Assembly: GCA_019358855.1 (NCBI GenBank)
Contig: JAHHII010000001.1
Span: forward strand, 310,001 to 374,000
DNA from: Timaviella obliquedivisa GSE-PSE-MK23-08B
GTDB taxonomy: Bacteria; Cyanobacteriota; Cyanobacteriia; Elainellales; Elainellaceae
Reading direction: 5' to 3'
Length of the DNA stretch: 64,000 bases
Shown here: piece after piece, positions 1 through 8,489 of the stretch
Position numbering within the stretch: the stretch's first letter is position 1
Layout: each line of letters begins with the position of its first letter
The notes under the pieces: model-generated
The model's input: the letters and a program-made list of their open reading frames with translations, nothing else
Told to the model about the DNA's origin: nothing
Database searches by the model: none
Made by a program: the position numbers and the translations under genes

Positions 1-148
1 TCGTTTGGATATTGGTTCCTTTGGCATCGGCAATGTCTTGGAGGAAGGCGATGAGGGCGCTTTCGAAGTAGATGGGCAATTCAAATTGGGCATCTGGATG
101 GTAGAACTTGCCGCGTTGCCCCTGGGAGAAGTCGTAGGATTCTTTCAT
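1..148 (-). CDS. Small antitoxin-like protein, partial (C-terminus off the left edge)
   Basis: The first 49 residues are present, starting at an ATG (complement of 146-148) with MKESYDFSQGQRGKFYHPDA. The rest lies beyond the left edge. From memory, cyanobacterial genomes carry many short proteins opening with a K-x-x-YDFSxxxRGKFY motif followed by a short helical region, usually beside a small toxin-like gene. That makes an antitoxin role plausible but unproven here because the partner would be off-window. No DNA-binding motif can be confirmed from the fragment. Confidence 0.6.
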   Translation of the reverse strand, partial: MKESYDFSQGQRGKFYHPDAQFELPIYFESALIAFLQDIADAKGTNIQT

Positions 149-551
149 AACAGTCCTTAATGCCGGGGATAGCACAACTGCCGCAAGCTTAGCCGATAAT
201 TCTTTGCTGCGGCAACTTATAGATCTGTAGGGAGACGAGGGAAGGCGATCGCTGATTCTATCTTCTCTAAATCAATAAACGAGTGAGCAAAGAGTCCTTC
301 CGCCCACTTCTTTCAGTAGATCACGCATCCCAAAATAATATTCACCCACCCTAAAACAACATTTGCCCACTTGTTTCAGTTGAGCGCGCACCCCAAAATA
401 GTATTTGCCGACTCAAATACCATTTTTGCCGACTTATTTAAGGCGATCGCGCACTTAATCCTAATTTTTGACAGGAGTTGATACTCGCGGATGAATGATG
501 AGGCAAAGCAACACAAGCAGATTGACAAGATCTCGTTTTGGCTGCTCCATT
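149..551. other. Non-coding accessory stretch with a 63-bp triplicate repeat
   Basis: There is no convincing gene between the partial antitoxin-like gene and the helicase stop. The notable content is the repeat block at about 301-475, annotated separately. The short open frames here translate the repeats and look like shadows. Confidence 0.6.
301..475. repeat. Degenerate tandem repeat, period 63 bp, built from 21-bp sub-units
   Basis: The word GCC(C/G)ACTT starts at 302, 365 and 428, exactly 63 bp apart. The first two copies match closely over about 50 bp and the third is more diverged. Inside each unit a shorter element, roughly CCYAAAAYARYATTYGCCSAC, recurs at about 21-bp spacing. Read on the minus strand these are repeated G(T/C)(C/G)GGCAAA...TTTTGGG words. 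Closely spaced short repeats of this kind are seen at the ends of Tn7/Mu-like (TnsB-type) transposons, so a transposon-end remnant is one explanation. No transposase gene lies nearby in the window. Confidence 0.6.
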
Positions 552-2948
552 TCAGCCGCGATCGCTCTTGTCCTGGGATACAGCCTGCGGAAATCGCTGG
601 GCTAGGGCAGGTAACACTGAACAAGCCTCTCGATCGCTCAGGTTTTCTGGCTTGCTCCAAGTGAAGGGAGCCAGGCGCGCGGCTGACATCCATAAAAGTT
701 TACGGGCGCGGGTCATTGCCACATATAGCAGCCGAAATTCTTCTGCTGTCTTAAGCAAACCCGCGCGATTCCAAGCCGCCTCGATATTGGGCAGAATTCC
801 TTCGCCGTGGATATGGGCACGGATTTGTGCCCTAGCCACTTCAGAGAGCGTGAAGTTACCCAGAAATTGGGCTTGAGGTAAAACCCGAAGACTACCGGGA
901 ATCAAAGAGTCGTGAAGAAAGGGTAGAAACACGTAGTCCCAATCTAGACCTTTGGCTTTGTGCATCGTCATAATAGTTAGCTGACGAGGGCGGATATATC
1001 GAGCTTCAGAATCGTCGGCTTCAACAGGTTCAAAGCGCTCGGAGCGGACAAGTTCGCTCAGGGCTTCAAGTACAGCAACCATTGATGAGTCAGCAGAAGT
1101 TTGTTGAGAGATCCGCTCTGCAAGTTTATCGGCGCTTGCTAGCTCGGCTTGGTCATATTGCAAGGTCATTGCCAGGAAAGAAATGAGTTGGTAATGGGGC
1201 AGTTCTAGTCGGGCACGAAGCAACCCTGCACAATAGCGACGAGCGCGTAGGACGGGTTCGGGTTGGGGTGGATCGAGAGGGGCAGGATAGAGGAATTGTT
1301 CGGGGAAACTGACTAAGCGGTTGAGGTCTTGAGGCGGAATGAGTTGACGATCGCTCAACACTCTGAGCGCTGCTTTCAGGTAATCGGGCGAATGGGGGCG
1401 ATCGAGAAATTGCAACAGGGTCAAAATTTCGGCAGGCACATGGGAATGACGATCGCGATCGCCCACGTCGTAGATTTCAATTCCTATTTCTTCTAGGTTT
1501 GTCTCAATTCCATACTGAGCCGGATTGCGTAACACCTCTGCTAGAAACTTTCCCTGCCGATTTTCTCGGACTAATACTGCTGCTCGTGCCTCTGGATTAT
1601 GAGTCAGGCGATCGGCAACCCGTTGGGCGATTAAATCAACGCTGCGATAAATGTCGCTAGGAAAGCAAATCTCCAAACCTTTTCCTTCAGCCACAGGGTT
1701 CGCATCGGCTTGTGGATCATTGGTAGAAACGGGATGAATGTACTGGTGACGAAAAGGTTGTGTCGAACCGATCTGATGGATTGTCTCAATCTCAGGGAGG
1801 GAGTAGCGAGTGTTGACCCAATCAAGGGTAAAGTTGGCTGCGTCGATAATAATTTGGGTACTGCGTCCGGCTTGATCCATCTCAGCTAAGCGACCTTCGG
1901 TTTGACAGCGTTGACAGAAGTCGTTAAAGAAGGAGGGGTCGGCAGGGGTGAAGGTAGAATTGATGGCTTGATTGGGGTCGCCCACCCGAATCAGATTAAG
2001 AGCAGGTTCGCTTGGGTGGGCTGCCAGGATTTCTAATAGACGGGTTTGCAGTGGCGAGGAATCTTGGGCTTCGTCTTCAAAAACAGCGTAAATTTGAGAT
2101 TGCCAGAGGTGACGGGCAGCTTCGTTTTCGAGCACTCGCAGAGCCGCCAGAATCATCTCGTCGTAGTCAATGTAGCCTCTAGATTGCAAGAGCCTTTGGT
2201 AGCGATCGTACAGTCCAGCCGCTATTTCTAAAACGTTGTAAGTTGCACCCTCTAAAGAAGAGCGAAACTCTGCGTTGTTACTGATTTCTTGTAGATCTTG
2301 GGGCAGTAATCCTGAGCTTTTTGCCTCATGAATCGCAGTGAATGCTAGTTCTGGTAAGACCTCAGAGCGCAGAACCGACTGGCGGCGGAGGCGCTCTGTT
2401 TCTTCATGATCTGCCTGTCTTCCTTCCAAAAGCTGCTGATAGGCTTGAGGATTTGCCGAAACCCATTGCTCGACGCAAGCGCGAATCAAGCGACTGCTTT
2501 GACCAGGAGAAACCAATGTCATGCGGCTGAGGTTGAGTCCTGAAAGTTCTGGATGCTGAGTAGCGATGTTTAACGCCAGCCCGTGCAGAGTAGACACCAT
2601 AAATCCTTGAGACGGCAAGGATAGCTCCTTCAAAGACTGACGAATTTTGCCTTTAAGGTTGGCGACGGCTGAGCGGGTGAAAGTCACCAGGGCAAGTTGT
2701 CCGGGTTGTGCATCTTTTCCTTGCTGGAAGCGGCGGGCAAGGAGCAGAGCAGAGGCGATCGCCATTCCCGTAGATTTTCCTGAACCCGGCACCGCCGAAA
2801 CTGCTAATGCTCCTCCTTGCCAGTCTGCCATGCACTGCTGCCCCGGGCGCAGGCGATCGCGCAGAGCTTGTAGGGCTAGATTCCGCTCTGTCTGTTGTGA
2901 GCTTATCTCTTGTGGATCTGAAGACGCTACCATAATGACACGAGGCAT
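552..2948 (-). CDS. UvrD/Rep-family superfamily I DNA helicase
   Basis: A 798-residue ATP-dependent DNA helicase of the UvrD/PcrA/Rep superfamily, expected to unwind DNA 3' to 5' in repair or replication restart. Visible motifs are Walker A AVPGSGKST near residues 52-60, motif II VFEDEAQD near 290, the 2B/motif V region TIMTMHKAKGLDWDYVF near 660, and motif VI YVAMTRARK near 750. Length and motif order suit an intact enzyme. It is distinct from classical UvrD in lacking a long C-terminal tail. The start could be the ATG at 2948 or the one at 2933 (MVASSDPQ). The gene is divergent from the Uma2 gene with about 20 bp between starts, so their promoters must overlap coding sequence. The 63-bp repeat block lies downstream. 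Confidence 0.87.
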   Translation of the reverse strand: MPRVIMVASSDPQEISSQQTERNLALQALRDRLRPGQQCMADWQGGALAVSAVPGSGKSTGMAIASALLLARRFQQGKDAQPGQLALVTFTRSAVANLKGKIRQSLKELSLPSQGFMVSTLHGLALNIATQHPELSGLNLSRMTLVSPGQSSRLIRACVEQWVSANPQAYQQLLEGRQADHEETERLRRQSVLRSEVLPELAFTAIHEAKSSGLLPQDLQEISNNAEFRSSLEGATYNVLEIAAGLYDRYQRLLQSRGYIDYDEMILAALRVLENEAARHLWQSQIYAVFEDEAQDSSPLQTRLLEILAAHPSEPALNLIRVGDPNQAINSTFTPADPSFFNDFCQRCQTEGRLAEMDQAGRSTQIIIDAANFTLDWVNTRYSLPEIETIHQIGSTQPFRHQYIHPVSTNDPQADANPVAEGKGLEICFPSDIYRSVDLIAQRVADRLTHNPEARAAVLVRENRQGKFLAEVLRNPAQYGIETNLEEIGIEIYDVGDRDRHSHVPAEILTLLQFLDRPHSPDYLKAALRVLSDRQLIPPQDLNRLVSFPEQFLYPAPLDPPQPEPVLRARRYCAGLLRARLELPHYQLISFLAMTLQYDQAELASADKLAERISQQTSADSSMVAVLEALSELVRSERFEPVEADDSEARYIRPRQLTIMTMHKAKGLDWDYVFLPFLHDSLIPGSLRVLPQAQFLGNFTLSEVARAQIRAHIHGEGILPNIEAAWNRAGLLKTAEEFRLLYVAMTRARKLLWMSAARLAPFTWSKPENLSDREACSVLPALAQRFPQAVSQDKSDRG

Positions 2949-2967
2949 TCAGCGAAGGACTCTAACG

Positions 2968-3585
2968 ATGCAAGCCACCCAAACTCGTGACTACACACCC
3001 GAAGAATATCTGGCAATAGAGGAATTTTCCGAGTACAAAAGCGAATATATCAATGGACAAATTATTCCTATGGCAGGTGGAAGTACAAACCATAATCGAA
3101 TTGCCCTAAATTTTAGTAGCGCATTGAATTTTGCATTTAAACAGCAAGACTATGAGGTTTTCATTGGTGATGTCCGGTTGTGGATACCTGAAAAGCAGAT
3201 CTTCACCTATCCAGACGTAATGATTATTGCAGGCGAACCAGAATATGTTAGCAATCGCACGGATATAATTACCAATCCTGTAGTTATTATTGAGGTCTTG
3301 TCAAAATCTACTCAGGCATACGATCGCGAGGGAAAGTTTAATGCTTACCGCACTATTCCAAGTTTTCAAGAATATCTATTAGTAGATCAAACCCGAATTC
3401 ATGTGGGGCAGTCTTTCATAACGGGTAAGAAACAAGGATGGTTTCGGGAATATGACGACGAAGATGAAGCGATCGCCCTTGCCGCAGTTCCCTTTCAGAT
3501 TTCCTTGAATGATCTCTACAGTAAAGTCAAATTTGAGCAAGAGATAGAAGAAGAACTTCTATCCTCACAACTGCTGAATGAGTAG
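2968..3585 (+). CDS. Uma2 family (DUF820) PD-(D/E)xK endonuclease-like protein
   Basis: A 205-residue protein of the Uma2 family, a restriction-endonuclease-fold family greatly expanded in cyanobacteria with mostly unknown targets. Family hallmarks are visible: YTPEEYLAIEE at the N-terminus, EYINGQIIPMAGG, GDVRLWI, YPDVMII, then IEVLSKST and the YRTIPSFQEYLLVDQ block. The PD and the E of IEVLS are the expected metal-binding residues. The frame is open upstream to 2647, but that part overlaps the helicase on the opposite strand and does not resemble the family, so the ATG at 2968 (MQATQTRDY) is chosen. The C-terminus is acidic. Confidence 0.88.
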   Translation: MQATQTRDYTPEEYLAIEEFSEYKSEYINGQIIPMAGGSTNHNRIALNFSSALNFAFKQQDYEVFIGDVRLWIPEKQIFTYPDVMIIAGEPEYVSNRTDIITNPVVIIEVLSKSTQAYDREGKFNAYRTIPSFQEYLLVDQTRIHVGQSFITGKKQGWFREYDDEDEAIALAAVPFQISLNDLYSKVKFEQEIEEELLSSQLLNE

Positions 3586-3639
3586 AGACGTGCTCTAGCG
3601 TTAGGATAGACTGTCAGGATAGCAATAGAAGGTAAAGCG

Positions 3640-3930
3640 ATGTTTGAAGTTTACACACGCTACATCTTAAACCAAGACCATCAGCCTATTGCGGTACAAA
3701 TCCCCATTGAACAATTTCAACAAATAACTGGAATTCTGGAAGCATCGGGACAAGTTCTCTTAATGAGGGAAGTAATAGGTGAAGAAGTGTTGGAAGAAGA
3801 TGAAACCTGGATGCAAGCAGATTTATCAAGCCTCGGCAACCATGAACCCTATGATTGGCAGCCGGGTGAGCGAGAAGAGGGCTTACCTGTAAAATATGTA
3901 CCCGGTAAAGGATTAACGATCGACAAATGA
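3640..3930 (+). CDS. Putative antitoxin of a MazF-type toxin-antitoxin pair
   Basis: A 96-residue acidic protein (MFEVYTRYILNQDHQPIAVQ) with no recognised domain. Its stop codon overlaps the start of the downstream MazF/PemK-like gene by 4 bp (ATGA), the classic translational coupling of toxin-antitoxin operons. Small size, acidity and position upstream of the toxin support an antitoxin role by context only. No AbrB-type or ribbon-helix-helix motif is obvious, so it would be an unusual antitoxin class. A YefM/Phd-like role is an alternative. Confidence 0.6.
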   Translation: MFEVYTRYILNQDHQPIAVQIPIEQFQQITGILEASGQVLLMREVIGEEVLEEDETWMQADLSSLGNHEPYDWQPGEREEGLPVKYVPGKGLTIDK

Positions 3931-4313
3931 CCCAGCGATCGTTGCAGTTTGGAGACATCGTCACAGCAATCTTCCCAGAGCAGATGCCAAAAGGGCGCGA
4001 GCAGCAAGGATACCGACCTGCAATTGTTGTAGCTATTCCTGACCTCCTTGACATCCCTCGTTTTCCGCTAATTGTGGTGATGCCACGCACTACAGATAGA
4101 GGTCAGAAATGGGCGATTGCTTCCTCCAACTTATATCCTCAATTCTCCGCAGGAGTCGGTGGGCTGCGTTCTCCCTCTATTGCTTTGCTAGATCAAGTGA
4201 GATCATTAGATATCAGCCGAGTAACGGCATACCGCGGCAGTTTATCCCTTGAGGAATATCAGCCAATTCTGTCCGGACTTCAGCGAATGTTTACCTGGAC
4301 TCCTGTATCTTGA
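3927..4313 (+). CDS. MazF/PemK-like mRNA interferase toxin
   Basis: A 128-residue protein resembling the MazF/PemK (CcdB-fold) family, which cleaves mRNA at short sequences. Visible elements are an N-terminal FGDIVTAIFPEQ, then RPAIVVAIPD in place of the usual RPxxVxS strand, LIVVMPRTT, and ALLDQVRSLDISRV matching the family's conserved DQVR segment. It overlaps the preceding putative antitoxin by 4 bp. Length is slightly above the usual 110 residues. Confidence 0.78.
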   Translation: MTQRSLQFGDIVTAIFPEQMPKGREQQGYRPAIVVAIPDLLDIPRFPLIVVMPRTTDRGQKWAIASSNLYPQFSAGVGGLRSPSIALLDQVRSLDISRVTAYRGSLSLEEYQPILSGLQRMFTWTPVS

Positions 4314-4340
4314 ATAATCATCTATCGCTCTAAAATTTTT

Positions 4341-6131
4341 GTGCCCCTCAAAGTTTTTCCTCGTCCGATCGCTCATTACCTTCTACTTTTCACCATCCTG
4401 CTCTTAGGCTTGGGGCTACGATTTTGGCACCTTGATAGTAAACCTTTGTGGCTGGATGAAGTTCTGAGTGCGCTGTTTACAATGGGACGGAGTTATCAAG
4501 ATATTCCACGGGAAGAGTTTTTCCCATTAACCGCACTAGATCAATTATTTACGCTGCAACCTGGGATAACTTGTCCTCAAATCGCTCAAACGATCGCCAC
4601 CCAATCGGTTCATCCTCCCTTATTTTTCTGTTTAATGCACCGTTGGCTGAACTGGCTACAGCCCAATGCCGAAAACTGGGTTTGGGCAATTCGATCGCTG
4701 CCTGCATTGCTAGGCGTGGGAGCGATCGGAGCAAGTTATTATCTTAACCGCGTTGCTTTTTCTAAATCGGCAGGATTAGCAAGTGCAGCGCTGATGGCAG
4801 TTTCTCCATTTGCAGTTTATTTATCGCAAGAGGCGCGGCATTACACGCTGCCAATGCTGCTAATTACGCTGGCGTTAGCAGCATTGGTGCAGATGCAGCA
4901 AGACTTGACCCAGCAAGCATTTCGCCCATGGGTATGGTTGGGTTGGGTTGTTCTCAATAGTATTGGGCTATACGTTCATTACTTCTTCGCGTTGGCAGTG
5001 GTCGCACAAGTTATTGCATTGGGCGGATGGATGGGAATAGGGCAGCGTAGACCCCTTCACCATTGGGGATTTTTAGGAGGAGCGATCGCCGGGATTGTCC
5101 TCTGTTATTTGCCCTGGCTACCTACCCTGATCAGCCATACAGGTCGCCCCGAAACAGACTGGCTGATTCCTTATAAACCCGATTGGTTAGATCGGGTTGC
5201 CCCACTCTATCAAACGGTTGTGGGTTGGGTGCTGATGATCATTGCATTGCCTGTGGAAAACCAATCTTTTGCTATTAAAGTTGCATCGAGCCTAACTATT
5301 ACAGTGTTTGGGTTGTGGCTGATTAGTCGCGTAGTAGTAGCATCCCGAAGCCTGTGGAAAACTTTTTCTTTACGTCCGGCAATCGTGCTGCTTTTGGGCT
5401 TTACCTTGTGCGTGATTTTAGAGTTTTTTGCGATCGTTTATGTTTTAGACAAGGACATTACAGTCGTTCCTCGATATAACTTTGTGTACTATCCAGGGAT
5501 CTGTGCCTTGCTGGGAGCGTGTTTTGGAGGTGTTGGATCTGGGCAGGAGCCCTTACCATGGCGCATTTGGATTAGGGGAGTAGGGCGATCTCTTCGAGAT
5601 ACCCACAAGGGGTCGCTACTCATTATCCTGCTAGTCGGTTTAATTAGCAGCGGATTTGTGGTGAATGGGTGGGTATTTCAAAAGTCCTATCGTCCTAATG
5701 AAGTGGCTCAAGATATGGTTTTGAAGCCCGATCGACCCCTGATTGTGGTCGTTAGCTATACGTCGCTCCAAGACATTGCTTTAGGGTTAAGCTTTGCGTT
5801 GGAGTTGCGTAAACTGTACTCGGTAAAGGATGTGGAAAAGTCGGTACGGTTTGCATTTTTTGATCGTTCACAAAGTTATCAACAGATGTGGAAAACTTTA
5901 GCGCGATCGCCCCAACTGTTGCCCCTGCCGCTCAATCTGTGGGTTGTTACTTCTCCTGGAACCCGAGCAAAGGACTATCCAGAACGGCTCAGGTTAGCCA
6001 GCCAGCCAGGGCAAAGACGCACCCTTTGCCAAGTTGATCCTCAAGAATTTTATCGGATTGGGTTTCCCTACCAATTGTATCGATGTGCAGTGAAGGGAGG
6101 TAAGCCACTGTCGGATCAAGGTCAGGGGTGA
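4341..6131 (+). CDS. Multi-pass glycosyltransferase, GT39/ArnT-like (GT-C fold)
   Basis: A 596-residue integral membrane protein with an N-terminal membrane segment, a first loop containing the acidic motif LWLDEVLSA typical of lipid-phosphate-sugar-dependent GT-C transferases, and about ten further hydrophobic segments. It would move a sugar from a polyprenyl-phosphate donor to an acceptor on the far side of the membrane. The start is GTG at 4341. It converges on the GT4 gene with a 10-bp overlap of the two 3' ends, so it lies on the edge of a surface polysaccharide region. The substrate cannot be predicted. Confidence 0.8.
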   Translation: MPLKVFPRPIAHYLLLFTILLLGLGLRFWHLDSKPLWLDEVLSALFTMGRSYQDIPREEFFPLTALDQLFTLQPGITCPQIAQTIATQSVHPPLFFCLMHRWLNWLQPNAENWVWAIRSLPALLGVGAIGASYYLNRVAFSKSAGLASAALMAVSPFAVYLSQEARHYTLPMLLITLALAALVQMQQDLTQQAFRPWVWLGWVVLNSIGLYVHYFFALAVVAQVIALGGWMGIGQRRPLHHWGFLGGAIAGIVLCYLPWLPTLISHTGRPETDWLIPYKPDWLDRVAPLYQTVVGWVLMIIALPVENQSFAIKVASSLTITVFGLWLISRVVVASRSLWKTFSLRPAIVLLLGFTLCVILEFFAIVYVLDKDITVVPRYNFVYYPGICALLGACFGGVGSGQEPLPWRIWIRGVGRSLRDTHKGSLLIILLVGLISSGFVVNGWVFQKSYRPNEVAQDMVLKPDRPLIVVVSYTSLQDIALGLSFALELRKLYSVKDVEKSVRFAFFDRSQSYQQMWKTLARSPQLLPLPLNLWVVTSPGTRAKDYPERLRLASQPGQRRTLCQVDPQEFYRIGFPYQLYRCAVKGGKPLSDQGQG

Positions 6132-7312
6132 AGGATCTGGTGGTAGGTTGCAATCATTTGCTGCGCGATCGCCCCCCAGCTATAGTTCTTCAACGCATGA
6201 GCTTTTGCATTTTCTCCCCGACGCTGCCGTTCTGCGCTGTCGGCTAGAGCCAACCGGAGTTGCTCTACCAATCCAGACACCGTACAAGGGCTAACCCATC
6301 CCGCCTCTGCCTGCTGAATTTGATCCCAGATGTAGACCTGATCTGAAATCACGACAGGCACTCCTGCAACCATTGCTTCTGCCACTGCAATCCCAAAGTT
6401 TTCGTAATAAGAAGGCAGCACGAATAAGTCGGCGGCTTGAAGCAGCATAGCTTTATCTTCGCCTGTAACAAATCCCGCGATCGCCGTTCGTTCCTTCAAA
6501 GTAGATTGCTGAATCTGGGCGAAGATCTCTTGCTCGTAGTCTGGATCTTGAGAATTAGACCCGGCTAGCACAAAGTGAAAGTCTTGTCCCGCTGCTGCTA
6601 GCTGCTGCAAGGCTGGGAGTAGCAGATCAAATCCCTTTTTGCGATCGAGGCGGGACATAAAAAGAATGATAGGGCGATCGCCAGGAATGGCGTACTGAGC
6701 GCGCATCACTTGTCTTGCCTGTAGATTCTGCTCTACAGGTTTTACTCCTAAAGGCAAGACTAATTCCCGGCTCATTGTTCCAAACCGCTCCGAGATTTTT
6801 GCCTCTTGGTCGCTAGTAAAGTGAAGGGCTGCGGCTCCTCTTAAGTTGGGGCGCTCTAATACCGCTGCGTAAAGTTGTTTAAGCTGACGTTTTTTCTGTA
6901 AGTCGGCGGGGTCGAGGGTGCCTAGCGGACGCAGGATGTAGGGAAGTTGCTGATGACGCGCCACTGTTGCAGCTAGGCTGCTGACAGGCGAGAACAGAGC
7001 ATGAATATGGGCAAGGTCAAATTCGCGTCCGTGCTGTGCTAGCCATTGCAACAGCCCCAAGGAAAACTTGTAGCGGCGAAACGGTGAGCAGTGGAAGTAT
7101 CGAATTTGATAGCCATCTTGTGAAATGGGGCGATCGCATGGCACATCTAAAGGTGGTTGTCCCACATCGCCATTAGAATCGGTTGTCAGAATCGTCACCT
7201 CTACACCCTTCTCTGCCAAAGCCTTAGAAAGTCCCAGTACCATTTGACTAGGGCCGCCGTAAACCAGCGAAACAGAAGGAATAATTTGGAGAATGTGAAG
7301 GGGTTTACTCAT
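6122..7312 (-). CDS. Glycosyltransferase family 4
   Basis: A 396-residue GT-B enzyme. The N-terminus ILQIIPSVSLVYGGPSQMVLGL is the acceptor-domain glycine loop of GT4. The C-terminal donor domain has ILFMSRLDRKKGFDLLLPAL and the E(x7)E-type PSYYENFGIAVAEAMVAGVP region. It is the last gene of a five-gene minus-strand operon and overlaps the upstream GT4 by 8 bp, so the two are translationally coupled. A role in building a cell-surface glycan is inferred; donor sugar and linkage are unknown. Confidence 0.87.
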   Translation of the reverse strand: MSKPLHILQIIPSVSLVYGGPSQMVLGLSKALAEKGVEVTILTTDSNGDVGQPPLDVPCDRPISQDGYQIRYFHCSPFRRYKFSLGLLQWLAQHGREFDLAHIHALFSPVSSLAATVARHQQLPYILRPLGTLDPADLQKKRQLKQLYAAVLERPNLRGAAALHFTSDQEAKISERFGTMSRELVLPLGVKPVEQNLQARQVMRAQYAIPGDRPIILFMSRLDRKKGFDLLLPALQQLAAAGQDFHFVLAGSNSQDPDYEQEIFAQIQQSTLKERTAIAGFVTGEDKAMLLQAADLFVLPSYYENFGIAVAEAMVAGVPVVISDQVYIWDQIQQAEAGWVSPCTVSGLVEQLRLALADSAERQRRGENAKAHALKNYSWGAIAQQMIATYHQILHP

Positions 7313-8489
7313 TCTTTTTCCCTAGCAAATGCTGATAAAAGTCTAACTGCCGCCGCGCTAAAGCTCGATTGGTGTAACATTCCATCGCTCTAGAGTAAGC
7401 CCGTTTGGAGAGATCGATCGCCAGTTCCGGCTGACTCATCAACCGCGCCAAACAATCCCGCAGAGCCTCTACATTGCCTTCAGGAAAGACCATGCCCGTG
7501 TCGCCAATGACATGGGGAATCTCGCCAGAATCAGAGCCAATGACGGGCACTTGACAAGCCATTGCTTCAATGAGAACGTGTCCAAACTGCTCTTTCCAGC
7601 CTGCCGAGGTCAAGGTTTTGAACTTTTGGGTGGATTGGGAAGGCAGCACTAGCACATTCATCAAGTTGATAAAGCGAGGAACATCTTTGTGGGCTACGCT
7701 TTCGATGATGATGAGGCGATCGCCAATTCCTGCTTCTTCAGCTTTCGCCATCAACTGTTCTTTTAATTCGCCCCGACCTAATAGCAAAAGTTTCCAATGC
7801 TTTTCTTTTGCCAGACCTGCCACTGCATCACACAGCGTTAAAAGCCCCTTCTCTTCAACAAATCGCCCGACAAACCCAATCACAAACTCATGCGGCTGAA
7901 TCCCTAGCTGTGCAGCAAGTTTTGGCTGTGCTTGAGGACGAAAGAGAGACTCATCGACACCAAGTTGGGGCATAACTCGCATTTCGCCTTTGTAGCCGCG
8001 CTGCCGCAACACATCCACGCCATCTTGGTTGCCCGACACAATGCCGTGACTATGGTGCAGATTGTACGCCTCTAGTGCCGAAACGGGGAACTTGAGCCTA
8101 TAGGGCAAGTTCCACCAGGTAAAGAAAAGGTTTTTGGCGTTGAGTTTGAGGAGACGATTCAGGGTAATCATTTGGGCATAAGCGATCGCCTTTGCCCCTT
8201 GCTCTACTTGAATAATATCGGGGCGAAACTCCTGCATTAAGGAGACTAAATCTGCGCCAAAACAGAGCATTCCCTGATTGTTTTGGCTAAAGTTCGACAC
8301 GGGCACGACTCGAAAAGAACCCTTTTGCCAGAAGCGGGTTTCAATAAGTTTATTTTGCACGCCGCCGGGTCGCCATTTCCTAGGCACCACAATTGTTACT
8401 TCGATATTAGGTGCTAAGGATGCGAGGGTTTTGAACTTTTCGCAGTTGAGATCCACAATATAGGTATGGCTAGCAACAAGAATTTTCAT
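7305..8489 (-). CDS. Glycosyltransferase family 4
   Basis: A 394-residue GT-B enzyme with FVGRFVEEKGLLTLCDAV and HVLIEAMACQVPVIGSDSGEIP in the donor-binding half. The open frame begins at 8498, but the ATG at 8489 (MKILVASHTYI) gives a canonical 4-bp ATGA overlap with the upstream GT2 gene and starts at the first Rossmann strand, so it is preferred. The N-terminal half resembles GT4 enzymes that act on a lipid-linked acceptor. It sits between the GT2 and GT4 genes of the operon. Confidence 0.86.
   Translation of the reverse strand: MKILVASHTYIVDLNCEKFKTLASLAPNIEVTIVVPRKWRPGGVQNKLIETRFWQKGSFRVVPVSNFSQNNQGMLCFGADLVSLMQEFRPDIIQVEQGAKAIAYAQMITLNRLLKLNAKNLFFTWWNLPYRLKFPVSALEAYNLHHSHGIVSGNQDGVDVLRQRGYKGEMRVMPQLGVDESLFRPQAQPKLAAQLGIQPHEFVIGFVGRFVEEKGLLTLCDAVAGLAKEKHWKLLLLGRGELKEQLMAKAEEAGIGDRLIIIESVAHKDVPRFINLMNVLVLPSQSTQKFKTLTSAGWKEQFGHVLIEAMACQVPVIGSDSGEIPHVIGDTGMVFPEGNVEALRDCLARLMSQPELAIDLSKRAYSRAMECYTNRALARRQLDFYQHLLGKKNE

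Noticed and set aside
376-693. Minus-strand 105-residue open frame across the helicase end and the 63-bp repeats
   Set aside because: It runs in another frame of the helicase gene and through the repeats, with no family resemblance.
2647-2967. N-terminal extension of the Uma2 gene
   Set aside because: It overlaps the helicase on the opposite strand, is arginine/cysteine-rich and unlike the family; the ATG at 2968 is at the family N-terminus.
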